From Polaromonas sp. AER18D-145 (GTDB lineage: Bacteria > Pseudomonadota > Gammaproteobacteria > Burkholderiales > Burkholderiaceae_C): a stretch of DNA of 64,000 bases. This document shows, in pieces, positions 28,342 to 38,022 of the stretch. The notes beneath the pieces are model-generated. The model was not told the origin of the DNA and searched no databases. It saw only the letters and a list, made by a program, of their open reading frames with translations. Position 1 is the stretch's first letter. Every line of letters begins with the position of its first letter. Both the position numbers and the translations under genes were made by a program. The stretch spans positions 1 to 64,000 of the forward strand of contig NZ_NBZV01000012.1 of the NCBI RefSeq assembly GCF_002379095.1, written 5' to 3'.

Positions 28342-28665
28342 ATGTCCGTTACCCTCACCGATGCTGCAGCACGACACGTCACCCGCTACATGGCCAAACG
28401 CGGCAAGGGCGTGGGCGTGCGCCTGGGCGTCAGAACCACCGGTTGCTCCGGCCTGGCCTACAAGCTCGAATATGCCGACGAGATAGCGCCTGAAGACGTG
28501 GTGTTTGAAGACAACGGCGTGAAGGTGCTGGTGGACCCGAAAAGCATGGCTTACATCGACGGCACCCAGCTCGACTTTGTGCGTGAGGGCCTCAATGAGG
28601 GCTTCAAGTTCATCAATCCGAATGAGCGCGACCGCTGTGGGTGCGGCGAATCTTTTCGGGTGTGA
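28342..28665 (+). CDS. iscA: Iron-sulfur assembly protein IscA
   Basis: 107 aa from ATG 28342. A-type carrier with the three conserved Cys ([11 protein letters not shown] and the C-terminal [11 protein letters not shown]). It delivers clusters or iron to target proteins. Directly follows iscU by 17 nt. Confidence 0.96.
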   Translation: MSVTLTDAAARHVTRYMAKRGKGVGVRLGVRTTGCSGLAYKLEYADEIAPEDVVFEDNGVKVLVDPKSMAYIDGTQLDFVREGLNEGFKFINPNERDRCGCGESFRV

Positions 28666-28804
28666 AGCTACTGCGCAGGCGTGATCGAGGCGCGGGCAGT
28701 GCTCGCCATCCTCACGTACCTGAAGTACGTTCCGGTGGCTCCGCGCTGGCCGCACCTCGCTGACGCCCGCTCGCTACGCTTCCCATCCCGAAAACGGGTT
28801 TTCC
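28666..28804. repeat. Intergenic repeat-like unit between iscA and hscB
   Basis: 139 bp with ACGTAC-ctgaa-GTACGT (28714-28730) and CCCG-aaaa-CGGG-TTTT (28787-28802), the latter immediately before the hscB start. It is dispersed-repeat-like and probably tunes hscB expression. hscB has no clear Shine-Dalgarno. Confidence 0.45.
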
Positions 28805-29326
28805 GTGACAAGCCTCCAATCCAACGATTTCGAACTCTTTGACGTGCCTGTGCAGTTCGCGCAGGACAGCGCCTTGCTCGACGCGCGCTGGAAAGAGTTG
28901 CAGCGTGAAGCGCATCCCGACCGGTTTGCAGCGCAGGGCGCTGCCGCCCAGCGCCTGGCCATGCAGTGGTCGGTACGCATCAATGAGGCCTACCAGCGGC
29001 TGAAGAACCCGCTCAAACGTGCGATCTACATCTGCGAGCTGCACGGCGCGCCCATCCGGGCCGAGAGCAACACGGCCATGCCGCCGGATTTCCTGATTCA
29101 GCAGATGCAATGGCGGGAAGCGCTGGAAGAGGCGCAAGGACTCGACAGTCTGGAAGAAATTGCCGCCCAGACCCTGGACAGCAAGCGCGAGCAGCTATCA
29201 AAAATAGAGCATTCGCTGGACCGGGAGAAAGACTTTCCGGCCGCCGCCCAGCAGGTGAGAAGCCTTATGTTTATTGAGCGCTTTGGCAGCGAGATTGATG
29301 CGCGCATCGACTCGCTGGGACAATAG
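28805..29326 (+). CDS. hscB: Co-chaperone HscB (J-protein)
   Basis: 173 aa from GTG 28805. J-domain HPD motif at residues 37-39 ([10 protein letters not shown]), followed by the helical C-terminal domain that holds IscU for HscA. A GCTAT-type palindrome at 29194-29210 is translated in frame as part of QLSKIEHSL. Confidence 0.93.
   Translation: MTSLQSNDFELFDVPVQFAQDSALLDARWKELQREAHPDRFAAQGAAAQRLAMQWSVRINEAYQRLKNPLKRAIYICELHGAPIRAESNTAMPPDFLIQQMQWREALEEAQGLDSLEEIAAQTLDSKREQLSKIEHSLDREKDFPAAAQQVRSLMFIERFGSEIDARIDSLGQ
29194..29210. repeat. GCTAT-type mini-palindrome in hscB
   Basis: GCTATCAAAAATAGAGC, arms GCTAT and ATAGaGC. Dispersed family copy inside coding sequence. Confidence 0.6.
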
Positions 29327-29361
29327 CCTGTCACAGACCTCCAGCGCGACCCCACACATTC

Positions 29362-31236
29362 ATGGCCCTACTGCAAATTTCCGAACCCGGACAGACTCCC
29401 GATCCGCACCAGCGGCGCATTGCCATCGGCATTGACCTGGGCACCACCCATTCGTTGGTGGCCAGCGTGCGCAGCGGCGTGGCCGAGTGCCTGCCCGATG
29501 CGCAGGGCCGCGTGCTGCTGCCCAGCGTGGTGCGTTACCTGGTGGACGAGAACGGCGCCACCAGCCGCCAGATCGGTTTCGACGCCCTGGCTGCGCAGGT
29601 GGATGATCCGCAGAACACCATCGCCTCGGTCAAGCGCCTGATGGGCCGCGGCATCCAGGACATCGGCAACCGCGCGCAACTGCCTTACCAGCTGATCGAC
29701 CAGCCCGGCATGGTCACGCTGCAAACCGTGGCAGGAGAAAAAAGCCCGGTCGAAGTCAGTGCCGAGATCCTGGCGACGCTGCGCTACCGGGCGGAAGATA
29801 CCTTTGACGACGAGATTTTCGGCGCGGTCATCACGGTGCCGGCGTATTTTGACGACGCCCAGCGCCAGGCCACCAAGGATGCCGCGCAACTGGCCGGGCT
29901 CAACGTGCTGCGCCTGATCAACGAGCCGACCGCGGCGGCCATTGCCTACGGCCTGGACAACGCCAGCGAGGGGGTTTACGCGATCTATGACCTCGGTGGT
30001 GGCACCTTCGATATTTCCATCCTGCGCCTGACGCAGGGCGTGTTTGAAGTCGTGGCCACCGGCGGCGACTCGGCCCTCGGCGGCGACGACTATGACCGCG
30101 CGCTGGTCGACTGGGTGCTGGCCAAGGCGGGCCTGGCCGCCGACACGCTCACACCCGGCGACAAAGCCGCCTTGCTGCAGGCCGCCCGGGCTTGCAAGGA
30201 GGCCTTGTCTGCTACGGATTCAGTAGCATTCTCCGCCCGTCTGGCAAAGGTTAACGTGCAATTTGACATGAAGGCCGCGGACTTTGAAGCTGCCACGGCC
30301 GGGCTGACCCAGCGCACGCTGACGGTGGCGCGCAAGGCCTTGCGCGATGCCGGGCTGGGCAAGGACGAGGTCCAGGGTGTGGTGCTGGTGGGCGGGTCCA
30401 CGCGCATGCCCCAGGTGCGCCGCGCCGTGGCCGGCCTGTTTGGCCGCGAGCCCCTGACCAACCTGAACCCCGACGAGGTGGTGGCTTTGGGCGCCGCCAT
30501 TTCGGCCAACCAGCTGGCCGGCAACAGCACCGGCAGCGACCTGCTGCTGCTCGACGTGATTCCGCTGTCACTGGGCATCGAAACCATGGGGGGCCTGGTC
30601 GAACGCATCGTGCCGCGCAACCAGACCATCCCGACCGCGATGGCGCAGGACTTCACCACCTACCAGGATGGCCAGACCGCGCTGGCCCTGCATGTGGTGC
30701 AGGGTGAGCGCGACCTGGTGGTCGACTGCCGCAGCCTCGCGCGTTTCGAGCTGCGCGGCATTCCGCCGATGGCCGCGGGCGCGGCGCGCATCCGCGTGAC
30801 CTTCACCGTGGACGCCGATGGCCTGCTCAGCGTCAGCGCCAGGGAGCAGGGCAGCGGCGTGGAAGCGCATATTGACGTGAAGCCATCGTACGGCCTGTCC
30901 GACGCCGACATTGCCCGCATGCTGCAGGAGAGTTTTTCGACGGCCCAGCAGGACATGCAGGCGCGCGCGCTGGCCGAGGCGCAGGTCGATGCCGACCGCA
31001 TGATCCTGGCGACCCGCAGCGCCCTGGCTGCCGATGCCGACTTGCTGACCCCCGAGGAAAAGGTGGAGATCGACCGCCTGATGACCGACCTGGCGGTCAT
31101 CCGGCAGCAGGGCGATGCCGCGCAGATCGAAGCCGCCATCAAGGCCCTGGCTGGCGGGACCGAAAACTTTGCGGCCCAGCGCATGAACCGGGGCATCCGC
31201 CAGGCCCTGGCCGGAAAAAACATAGCGACGGTCTGA
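29362..31236 (+). CDS. hscA: Hsp70-type chaperone HscA
   Basis: 624 aa. Specialised Hsp70 that, with HscB, drives cluster release from IscU. Nucleotide-binding domain: [59 protein letters not shown]. The substrate-binding half begins near residue 390 ([18 protein letters not shown]). Residue pattern and operon position separate it from DnaK. A GCTAC...GTAGC palindrome lies in frame at 30211-30227. Confidence 0.96.
   Translation: MALLQISEPGQTPDPHQRRIAIGIDLGTTHSLVASVRSGVAECLPDAQGRVLLPSVVRYLVDENGATSRQIGFDALAAQVDDPQNTIASVKRLMGRGIQDIGNRAQLPYQLIDQPGMVTLQTVAGEKSPVEVSAEILATLRYRAEDTFDDEIFGAVITVPAYFDDAQRQATKDAAQLAGLNVLRLINEPTAAAIAYGLDNASEGVYAIYDLGGGTFDISILRLTQGVFEVVATGGDSALGGDDYDRALVDWVLAKAGLAADTLTPGDKAALLQAARACKEALSATDSVAFSARLAKVNVQFDMKAADFEAATAGLTQRTLTVARKALRDAGLGKDEVQGVVLVGGSTRMPQVRRAVAGLFGREPLTNLNPDEVVALGAAISANQLAGNSTGSDLLLLDVIPLSLGIETMGGLVERIVPRNQTIPTAMAQDFTTYQDGQTALALHVVQGERDLVVDCRSLARFELRGIPPMAAGAARIRVTFTVDADGLLSVSAREQGSGVEAHIDVKPSYGLSDADIARMLQESFSTAQQDMQARALAEAQVDADRMILATRSALAADADLLTPEEKVEIDRLMTDLAVIRQQGDAAQIEAAIKALAGGTENFAAQRMNRGIRQALAGKNIATV
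30211..30227. repeat. GCTAC-type mini-palindrome in hscA
   Basis: GCTACGGATTCAGTAGC, arms GCTAC/GTAGC, translated in frame as part of ATDSVAF. Confidence 0.55.
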
Positions 31237-31255
31237 CCCCCGGACCGAACACCCC

Positions 31256-31594
31256 ATGCCCATCATCAAAATACTGCCCCATCCTGAATACTGCCCCAAC
31301 GGTGCCGAAGTGTCCGCGCCTGCGGGCACGTCCATCTGCGAGGCGCTGCTCGACAACAACATCAACATCGAACACGCCTGCGACATGAGCTGCGCCTGCA
31401 CCACCTGTCATGTCATCGTGCGCGAAGGGATGCGCTCGCTCAACGAGATGGACGAGAGCGAGGAAGACCTGCTGGACCGCGCCTGGGGCCTGGAGCCCAA
31501 CTCGCGCCTGAGCTGCCAGGCCATCGTGGCACAAACCGACCTGACGGTCGAGATTCCCAAATACTCGATCAACCACGCCAAGGAAGTCCACTAG
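31256..31594 (+). CDS. fdx: ISC-type [2Fe-2S] ferredoxin
   Basis: 112 aa. Ligand Cys lie in HACDMSCACTTCHV and SCQAIV, the adrenodoxin-type pattern, supplying electrons for cluster assembly. Last gene of the isc operon; its stop is at the first base pair of the tandem palindromic element. Confidence 0.95.
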   Translation: MPIIKILPHPEYCPNGAEVSAPAGTSICEALLDNNINIEHACDMSCACTTCHVIVREGMRSLNEMDESEEDLLDRAWGLEPNSRLSCQAIVAQTDLTVEIPKYSINHAKEVH

Positions 31595-31747
31595 CCCCCA
31601 CGCTCGGCACTGCGTGTCCTCGCTGCCCCCCGAGGGGGCAATTTTTCCTAGGGGCGGCCCGTCGGAAAGCTTGCCCCCACGCTTGCCACTGCGTGTGCTG
31701 CGCTGCCCCCCGAGGGGGCGCATTTTTCCTTGGGGCGGCCCGGCGAA
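31594..31747. repeat. Tandem pair of 75-bp palindrome-bearing repeats
   Basis: Two copies (31594-31668, 31673-31747; period 79 bp) each contain TGCCCCC-cga-GGGGGC(a), followed by (A)TTTTT, then GGGGCGGCCC. Each copy therefore has a rho-independent-terminator-like hairpin, and they likely end isc transcription. The core resembles the CCCCCTTGGGGGG insert in the KorC-like gene. Confidence 0.75.
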
Positions 31748-31785
31748 AAAACATCCACTGACCCAGCGCAGCTATCATCTAAACC

Positions 31786-32493
31786 ATGCGCCAAATCGTT
31801 CTAGACACTGAAACCACCGGCCTGTCCGCTGAAAACGGCGACCGCATCATCGAAATCGGCTGCGTCGAGCTGATCGGCCGCAAGCTCACCGGCAACAACA
31901 AGCACTTCTACCTGAACCCCGAGCGCGACAGCCACGAGGACGCGCTCAAGGTACACGGCATCAGCAACGAGTTCCTGCAGGACAAGCCCAAATTTCCGGC
32001 GGTCGCCGACGAGTTGCTGGCGTATCTGGAGGGGGCCGAGGTCATCATCCACAACGCGCCTTTCGACATCAGCTTCCTGGACAAGGAGCTCGAGCTGATG
32101 GGGCGTGCGTCGATACGCAACTGCGTGGCCAAGGTCACTGACAGCCTGATGATGGCCAAGGAGCTGTATCCCGGCAAACGCAATTCGCTGGACGCCCTGT
32201 GCGACCGCCTGGACGTCGACAACTCGGGCCGCACGCTGCACGGCGCCCTGCTCGACGCCGAACTGCTGGCCGACGTCTACATCAACCTGACGCGCGGGCA
32301 GAATTCGCTGGTGATGGACGTGGGCGGCAACACGCAGGAGGGGGGCGTCGCCGTGGCGATGGACCTGAGCGGTTTCGATTTGCCGCTGCTGCTGGCCAAC
32401 GATCAGGAGATCGCCGCCCACGAAAGCCTGCTGACGGACATCGATAAAAGCAGCAAAGGCAAAACTGTCTGGCGCGAACTGGCCGGTGCGTGA
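31786..32493 (+). CDS. dnaQ: DNA polymerase III epsilon subunit (3'-5' proofreading exonuclease)
   Basis: 235 aa. DEDDh motifs: VLDTETTGLS (Exo I), IHNAPFDISFLDKEL (Exo II) and the final HGALLDAELLADVY (Exo III His and Asp). The C-terminal segment contacts polymerase alpha. It is separated from fdx by the tandem palindromes, so it has its own promoter. Confidence 0.95.
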   Translation: MRQIVLDTETTGLSAENGDRIIEIGCVELIGRKLTGNNKHFYLNPERDSHEDALKVHGISNEFLQDKPKFPAVADELLAYLEGAEVIIHNAPFDISFLDKELELMGRASIRNCVAKVTDSLMMAKELYPGKRNSLDALCDRLDVDNSGRTLHGALLDAELLADVYINLTRGQNSLVMDVGGNTQEGGVAVAMDLSGFDLPLLLANDQEIAAHESLLTDIDKSSKGKTVWRELAGA

Positions 32494-32527
32494 CAAAAAC
32501 CCCTTATAATCTGAGGCTGACCAAACA

Positions 32528-32602
32528 GGGCGGTTAGCTCAGGGGTAGAGCACTGCATTCACACTGCAGGGGTCGCAAGTTCGAAACTTGCACCGCCCAC
32601 CA
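32528..32602 (+). tRNA. tRNA-Val (anticodon CAC)
   Basis: 75 nt including encoded CCA. The acceptor arm GGGCGGT pairs with ACCGCCC, the D arm is TAGCTCAGGGGTAGAGCA, the anticodon stem CTGCA/TGCAG encloses TTCACAC, giving anticodon CAC for codon GUG, and the T arm is GCAAG-TTCGAAA-CTTGC. Confidence 0.97.
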
Positions 32603-32609
32603 GAATTGA

Positions 32610-32641
32610 AGCCCCAAGTCGCTTGCGACTTGGGGCTTTTT
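32610..32641 (+). terminator. Rho-independent terminator after tRNA-Val(CAC)
   Basis: A 13-bp perfect stem AGCCCCAAGTCGC/GCGACTTGGGGCT with a TT loop, followed by TTTT(T). It also separates the outer-membrane protein gene on the other strand. Confidence 0.9.
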
Positions 32642-32657
32642 CTCTGCCCCGGTGGTT

Positions 32658-33272
32658 TCAGAACCGGTACTTCAGGCCCAGCGTGGTGGCGTTCACGTTG
32701 TCGCGTCCCGAGCCGGAAAACTTGAAGTCATGGCGCTCCCATTGCAGGACCGCAGACCATCTGTCGGTAAAGTCGTAACTCACACCCGCCCCGAGCGACA
32801 GCCCGAAGCCGTCCTCGTCGCCGCTGGTGACGCCCGAACCCGGCGTGGATGACACGCTGGTGCGGCCATAGGTCGTGCCCACCTTGCCGAACAGGCCCCA
32901 GGTCGGGCTGAGCGGCACCTTGCCGACCAGGCTCAGGTTGATGCCGTGGGCCTGGGTCGTGCCTCCGCCACGGTCGATATTGCCCATCTCGAGGTAACCC
33001 AGCTCCAGGCCGAAGTTGTTGCTGAACATGCCCCCTCCGTAGATGCTGTAGGCATTGTCCTTGTCACCGCAGTTGAACACCCCGGTGCCGCATCCTTGCC
33101 GGTAACTGGAGCGACCGGCATTGAAGCCGAGGTAAGCGCTGCCAGCGGCGTACCAGGCGCTGTTGCCGGAACTCGAGGAAGGGCTGCTGGTCTGGGCCTG
33201 GACGGGCAGGCTGCCGGCGACGGCTGCTGCACCGAGCAGCATGCTGGAGAGAACACGATGAATTTTTTTCAC
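32658..33272 (-). CDS. Small outer-membrane beta-barrel protein
   Basis: 204 aa from GTG 33272 with GAGGAG upstream. Longer readings add an unlikely extension. Signal peptide MKKIHRVLSSMLLGAAAVAGSLPVQA-Q. The mature protein alternates amphipathic beta-strand segments (YLGFNAGRS, LELGYLEMG, GINLSLVGKVPL, GLFGKVGTTYGRT, GLSLGAGVSYDF, SAVLQWERHDF) and ends LGLKYRF, the usual outer-membrane F-terminus. It belongs to the 8-strand OmpA/OmpW-like barrel group; exact function unknown. Confidence 0.8.
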   Translation of the reverse strand: MKKIHRVLSSMLLGAAAVAGSLPVQAQTSSPSSSSGNSAWYAAGSAYLGFNAGRSSYRQGCGTGVFNCGDKDNAYSIYGGGMFSNNFGLELGYLEMGNIDRGGGTTQAHGINLSLVGKVPLSPTWGLFGKVGTTYGRTSVSSTPGSGVTSGDEDGFGLSLGAGVSYDFTDRWSAVLQWERHDFKFSGSGRDNVNATTLGLKYRF

Positions 33273-33621
33273 GATGACTCCTCGCAGAATGACGATTCGA
33301 TGATGATCCGCCCCTTGGTGGAACGGACCGACAAACGACGCAACCAATTTAAACGTTCAGGGCGGAACGGCTTGTAGGAAACGCCTGACACGCATGTAGG
33401 ACAGGCGGAAGCAGATCGCGGTGGCGGGCCATGGCGTCGCCAGCCGGCCACCGTACGCCAGCCGTGCGGGCAGGGTGCGAGCAGGCTCAATTTGCTATGA
33501 AATTAATAGCTGCTGGTCAGCGACCATCAAGGGCTGATGGCTAATTTGGCTTTATTTCTGGGCCAATGCAGGGCTGGCGGCACCCGGCCGCCAGCTTCCT
33601 GCGTCGCAGGTTTTCGGCGCT
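33273..33621. other. Intergenic region with a full mini-palindrome element
   Basis: 349 bp without a plausible gene. At 33494-33510 GCTATGAAATTAATAGC (arms GCTAT/ATAGC) starts a ~60-bp unit ending near 33552. It is the clearest complete example of the dispersed family. No terminator or promoter is obvious. Confidence 0.5.
33494..33552 (-). repeat. Complete mini-palindrome element
   Basis: Begins with GCTATGAAATTAATAGC, then TGCTGGTCAGCGACCA, then a GGCTAATTTGGCTT segment; this is the mirror layout of the pccA copy. Confidence 0.65.
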
Positions 33622-34404
33622 TTACTGCGCTGCCCAGCCGCCGTCCATGTTCCAGGCCACGCCGCGCACATTGTTGCCAGCCGGCGAGCAGAAAAACACC
33701 GCCAGCGCGCCCAGTTCCTCGGGCGTGGTGAATTGCATCGAGGGCTCTTTTTCGCCCAGCAGCTGCTGCGTGGCCTGCTCGTTGGAGATGGCGCCTGCCG
33801 CGGCTTTGGCGTCCACCTGTTTTTGTACCAGCGGCGTCAGCACCCAGCCCGGACAGATGGCATTGCAGGTCACGCCGGTGGTGGCGTTTTCCAGGGCCGT
33901 GACCTTGGTCAGGCCGACGATGCCGTGTTTGGCGGCAACGTACGCGGATTTTTCCGCCGAGCCGACCAGGCCGTGCACCGAAGCGACATTGATGATGCGG
34001 CCCCAGCCCTTACCGCCATTGGCGGCCTGCATGGCCGGTAGGGCCAGCCGCGTGGCGTGGAAGGCGCTGCTCAGGTTGATCGCCAGGACGGCGTCCCAGC
34101 GTTCGACCGGAAAGTTCTCGATTCTGGCCACATGCTGGATGCCGGCATTGTTGACCAGAATGTCCACCTGCCCGAATTGCGCCGCGGCAAAAGTCATCAT
34201 GGCTTCGATCTCGGCGGGCTTGCTCATGTCGGCACCGTGGTAGGCCACTTTCACGCCCAGCGCTGCAATTTCCGCCTTGGGGCCTTCGGCGTCGCCGAAA
34301 CCGTTGAGCACGATGTTGGCCCCCTGCGCCGCCAGCGCCTTGGCGATCCCCAGGCCGATGCCGCTGGTGGAGCCGGTCACGAGTGCAGTTTTACCTTTGA
34401 GCAT
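33622..34404 (-). CDS. bdhA: 3-hydroxybutyrate dehydrogenase (SDR family)
   Basis: 260 aa. NAD-dependent oxidation of 3-hydroxybutyrate to acetoacetate, the step after PHB depolymerisation. SDR motifs: TGSTSGIGLGIA (Rossmann), NNAGIQHVA, SVHGLVGSAEKSAYVAAKHG (catalytic Ser, Tyr, Lys), and the C-terminal GGWAAQ. The chain runs from MLKGKTALVTG to the typical end. Confidence 0.93.
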   Translation of the reverse strand: MLKGKTALVTGSTSGIGLGIAKALAAQGANIVLNGFGDAEGPKAEIAALGVKVAYHGADMSKPAEIEAMMTFAAAQFGQVDILVNNAGIQHVARIENFPVERWDAVLAINLSSAFHATRLALPAMQAANGGKGWGRIINVASVHGLVGSAEKSAYVAAKHGIVGLTKVTALENATTGVTCNAICPGWVLTPLVQKQVDAKAAAGAISNEQATQQLLGEKEPSMQFTTPEELGALAVFFCSPAGNNVRGVAWNMDGGWAAQ

Positions 34405-34496
34405 GAAGTTTTCTCCGGATGATTTACGATGCCTGTCAGACGCTGAACAACAGCGGCTCGGGCAATTATCAAGCCTGCAACCCGGATTCCCTGGCC

Positions 34497-35396
34497 ATGA
34501 CTGAACCTACGCTGAACTACGTATCGTGCCCCGACGTTTCGGGAGGGCACCGCATGGCGTACTGGGAGTGGGGCGATCCGGCCAACCCGCATGTGGTGCT
34601 GTGTGTTCACGGCCTGTCGCGCCAGGGCAGGGATTTTGATGTGCTGGCCGAGTACCTGTCGGACGAGGTCCGTATCGTGTGCCCCGACGTGGCCGGCCGC
34701 GGCTGCAGCGACTGGCTCCAGGACCCCATGGGTTACCAGATCCCGCAGTACGCCGCCGACATGATGGCACTGCTGGCGCACCTGCACCAGCAAGCGCCGG
34801 TCACGACGCTGGACTGGGTCGGCACCAGCATGGGCGGCCTGATCGGCATGGCCATTGCCGGCCAGCCCGAGCTGCCCTTGTCCGCGCCGGTGCGCAAGCT
34901 GGTCCTCAACGACGTGGGGCCGGCCATCGAGTGGCAGGCCATCACGCGTATTGCGGCTTACCTCGGCAAAGCCGGCCATTTCGCCTCGCTGCAGCACGCT
35001 GCCGACGCGATGTGGGCGATCTCGACCAGCTTTGGCCCGCACACGCCCGAGCAATGGCTGGCGTTGTCGCGCCACATGGTCAAGCCTGTGCCTGGTGCCG
35101 TCGATGGCCGTGTGATGCTGCATTACGACCCGGCCATTGCGGTACCGGTCCAGGCGGCGACCGAAGCCTCGGCGCGCGAAGGCGAAGCCCTGTTGTGGCA
35201 ACTTTTTGACAACATTCGGGCGCCGACACTGGTCGTGCGCGGCGCACAATCGGACTTGCTCAGCCGCGTCACGGCGCAGGCCATGACGCAGCGCGGTCCC
35301 CGGGCCCGCCTGGTGGAGTTTGAAGGGGTCGGCCATGCACCGACCCTGGTGGCAATGGATCAGGTCAGCACGGTGGGCGATTTTCTTCTTGTCTGA
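34497..35396 (+). CDS. Alpha/beta hydrolase
   Basis: 299 aa from ATG 34497 (MTEPTLNYV); an upstream in-frame ATG at 34419 adds 26 unlikely residues. Catalytic elements: HGLSRQG oxyanion region, nucleophile Ser in VGTSMGGLIG, Asp in VVRGAQSDLLSRV, and His in VGHAPTLV. It may act in ester or polyester metabolism near the PHB genes, but the substrate is unknown. Confidence 0.85.
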   Translation: MTEPTLNYVSCPDVSGGHRMAYWEWGDPANPHVVLCVHGLSRQGRDFDVLAEYLSDEVRIVCPDVAGRGCSDWLQDPMGYQIPQYAADMMALLAHLHQQAPVTTLDWVGTSMGGLIGMAIAGQPELPLSAPVRKLVLNDVGPAIEWQAITRIAAYLGKAGHFASLQHAADAMWAISTSFGPHTPEQWLALSRHMVKPVPGAVDGRVMLHYDPAIAVPVQAATEASAREGEALLWQLFDNIRAPTLVVRGAQSDLLSRVTAQAMTQRGPRARLVEFEGVGHAPTLVAMDQVSTVGDFLLV

Positions 35397-35419
35397 AATT
35401 TTTTATTGAAAAGCTGCCT

Positions 35420-37729
35420 GTGACGAAACATGCCGGGGCCGGGCCTGGCGCCCCGCCCAAATTGCCTTTGAAGCCCAACACGGGCGTGGCGCCCATGACG
35501 CCCATGACGCCGCTGCCCAATGCGTCCATCGTGACGGCCACGGCGGACAGCCTGCCGGACCAGCCGCACGCGCTGGCCCGCGCCAGGGCCTTTGCCGAGC
35601 CGCTGATCGCCAGTGAAACGCTGGACACCGGTGAAAACATCCTGGCCCATGCGGATGCCGTCGCGGCCATTCTGAAGGCCATTGGCGGTTCCGAGGCCAT
35701 GCAGGCCGCCACCTACCTCGTTCACGCCTGCGCGCACCTGAACAAGCCGCAGGAGGTGATTGCCAAGGCTTTCGGCGCCAACTTCGCCGCCCTGGCCATG
35801 GAGACCACCAAGCTCGTCCATGTGCAGAAACAGGCCCGCGCCGCCGATGCCAGGGCGCAGCTGGAAGACCCGGCGGCACAGACTGAAAACGTGCGCAAGA
35901 TGTTGCTGGCGTTTTCGCGCGACCTGCGGGTCGTCATGCTGCGCCTCGCGTCCCGGCTGCAGACGCTGCGTCACTTTGCGGCCATCCGGCAACCTTGCCC
36001 GCTGGCCGTGGCGCGCGAATCACTCAACGTGTTTGCACCCCTGGCCAACCGCCTGGGCATCTGGCAGATCAAGTGGGAAATGGAAGACCTGGCCTTCCGC
36101 TTTCTGGAGCCGGACACCTACAAAAGCATTGCCCGCCTGCTCGATGAAAAACGTGCCGAGCGCGAGATTTTCATGGAAGCGCTGCGGGCGCAGCTGGAGC
36201 GCGACCTGAACAGCAACGGCATTGCCGCGCTGGTGCAGGGCCGGCCCAAACACATCTACAGCATCGTCAAGAAGATGCGCGGCAAGGGACTCGATTTCGA
36301 CCAGGTCTTCGACATCCGCGCCCTGCGCGTGATTGCCGCCGACGTCAAGGGTTGTTACGCGGCGCTCGGGTTTGTGCATTCGCATTTCACGCCGGTCGAG
36401 GGCGAATTCGACGACTACATCGCCAAGCCCAAATCCAACGGCTACCAGTCGCTGCACACGGTGGTGCGCGATGCGCAGCAGCGCGCGGTCGAGATCCAGA
36501 TCCGCACGCAGGCCATGCACGACCATGCCGAGCATGGCGTGGCTGCCCACTGGGCCTACAAGGAGGCCGGCACCAAGGGTTACAGCGGCGTGTCGGCCAG
36601 CAGCGAGTACGACGCAAAAATTGCCGTGTTGCGGCAGTTGCTGGCCTGGGAGCGCGACCTGTCGGGGCCGGTGGCGGCCAAGGCGCGCGACGCCAACCAG
36701 GGGTTGTTTGAAGACCGCATCTACGTCCTGACGCCGGACGCGGCCGTCGTCGAACTGCCGCAGGGAGCGACGGCGCTCGACTTTGCCTACAGCGTGCACA
36801 CCAGCCTGGGCCACCGCTGCCGCGGCGCACGCATCGATGGCGCCATGGTGCCGCTGAACACGCCGCTGCAGAACGGGCAGACGGTGGAGGTCGTCACCAC
36901 GAAGGAGGGCGGCCCGTCGCGTGACTGGCTCAACCCCGAACTCGGCTTTCTGGCCAGCCACCGCGCGCGGTCGAAAGTGCGTGCCTGGTTCAATGCCCAG
37001 GCCATGGCGCAAACGGTGGCGCGCGGACGCGAGGCAGTGGAAAAACTGCTGCAGCGCGAGGGCAAGACCGCGATGAAGCTCGAGGATGTCGCGACGCAGC
37101 TGGGCTTCAAGAGCGCCGAGGATCTGTTTGAAGTGGTGGGCAAGGACGAGCTGTCGCTGCGCACCATTGAAAACATGCTCAAGCCGCCCGAGCCGCCGCC
37201 CACGCAGGACGACTATGTGCTGGCCAAAAAGGCCCGGCTACATGACAAGTCGTCCGAGCGCGGGCGCAAGGGCGGGGTGCTGGTGGTCGGCATCGACTCG
37301 CTGCTCACGCAGCTGGCCAAGTGCTGCAAGCCGGCACCGCCCGATGCGATTCTCGGTTTTGTCACCAAAGGCAAGGGCGTGAGCATCCACCGCAGCGATT
37401 GCAGCAACTTCAGGAACATGGCCAGCGGCAGCCCCGACCGGGTGATCGAGGTGCAGTGGAGCCAGCCCAAAAGCAGCGAAGGCTCGGTGTACCCGGTGGA
37501 TGTGGCCGTGGAAGCGGCCGACCGGCAAGGCCTGCTCCGCGATATCTCGGAAGTGTTTGCGCGGGAAAAAATGAACGTCATTGGCGTGCAGACCACATCG
37601 GTCAAGGACAACCGCGGCGGCACGGCCTGGATGACCTTCACGGTGGAGGTGGCCCACTCGGGCCGGCTCAACCAGGTGCTGGCCATCGTCGCCGAGGTCA
37701 ATGGCGTGCGCTCGGCGCGCAGGCGTTGA
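35420..37729 (+). CDS. relA: (p)ppGpp synthetase RelA
   Basis: 769 aa from GTG 35420 with a weak ribosome-binding site. The hydrolase HD site is degenerate (VHACAHL at ~101-107 instead of the HD of SpoT) and the synthetase loop has the acidic EFDD motif (E329-D332) with KPKSNGYQSLHT. Both mark the monofunctional, ribosome-activated RelA group rather than bifunctional SpoT. TGS (DRIYVLTPDAAVVELPQGATALDFAY), helical, Cys-rich (LAKCCKPAPPDAI) and C-terminal ACT domains follow in the normal order. Confidence 0.94.
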   Translation: MTKHAGAGPGAPPKLPLKPNTGVAPMTPMTPLPNASIVTATADSLPDQPHALARARAFAEPLIASETLDTGENILAHADAVAAILKAIGGSEAMQAATYLVHACAHLNKPQEVIAKAFGANFAALAMETTKLVHVQKQARAADARAQLEDPAAQTENVRKMLLAFSRDLRVVMLRLASRLQTLRHFAAIRQPCPLAVARESLNVFAPLANRLGIWQIKWEMEDLAFRFLEPDTYKSIARLLDEKRAEREIFMEALRAQLERDLNSNGIAALVQGRPKHIYSIVKKMRGKGLDFDQVFDIRALRVIAADVKGCYAALGFVHSHFTPVEGEFDDYIAKPKSNGYQSLHTVVRDAQQRAVEIQIRTQAMHDHAEHGVAAHWAYKEAGTKGYSGVSASSEYDAKIAVLRQLLAWERDLSGPVAAKARDANQGLFEDRIYVLTPDAAVVELPQGATALDFAYSVHTSLGHRCRGARIDGAMVPLNTPLQNGQTVEVVTTKEGGPSRDWLNPELGFLASHRARSKVRAWFNAQAMAQTVARGREAVEKLLQREGKTAMKLEDVATQLGFKSAEDLFEVVGKDELSLRTIENMLKPPEPPPTQDDYVLAKKARLHDKSSERGRKGGVLVVGIDSLLTQLAKCCKPAPPDAILGFVTKGKGVSIHRSDCSNFRNMASGSPDRVIEVQWSQPKSSEGSVYPVDVAVEAADRQGLLRDISEVFAREKMNVIGVQTTSVKDNRGGTAWMTFTVEVAHSGRLNQVLAIVAEVNGVRSARRR

Positions 37730-37805
37730 TTTGTTGGCAAAAAAATCGACGCGGGCGCGAAAGGCCGGGTTTGCCCTGCTACAATGATGAGGTCGAACAG
37801 TCCTT

Positions 37806-37882
37806 AGGCGCGTAGCTCAGCTGGTTAGAGCACCACCTTGACATGGTGGGGGTCGTTGGTTCGAGTCCAATCGCGCCTACCA
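37806..37882 (+). tRNA. tRNA-Val (anticodon GAC)
   Basis: 77 nt including encoded CCA. Acceptor AGGCGCG/CGCGCCT, anticodon stem CCACC/GGTGG enclosing TTGACAT, anticodon GAC. The T-loop is TTCGAGT. Confidence 0.97.
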
Positions 37883-38022
37883 ATTTCCTGAAGTTGTTTT
37901 CCCGTCAGCCGTGCATCACACGCTCACACAGGGTAAACCAAGGGGATTGAAGGTAAGCATACTTCCTAGAATGTGATGACACTGTGCATTGGTGCAGGCA
38001 GTCATTCACAGGAGTTCGCACA

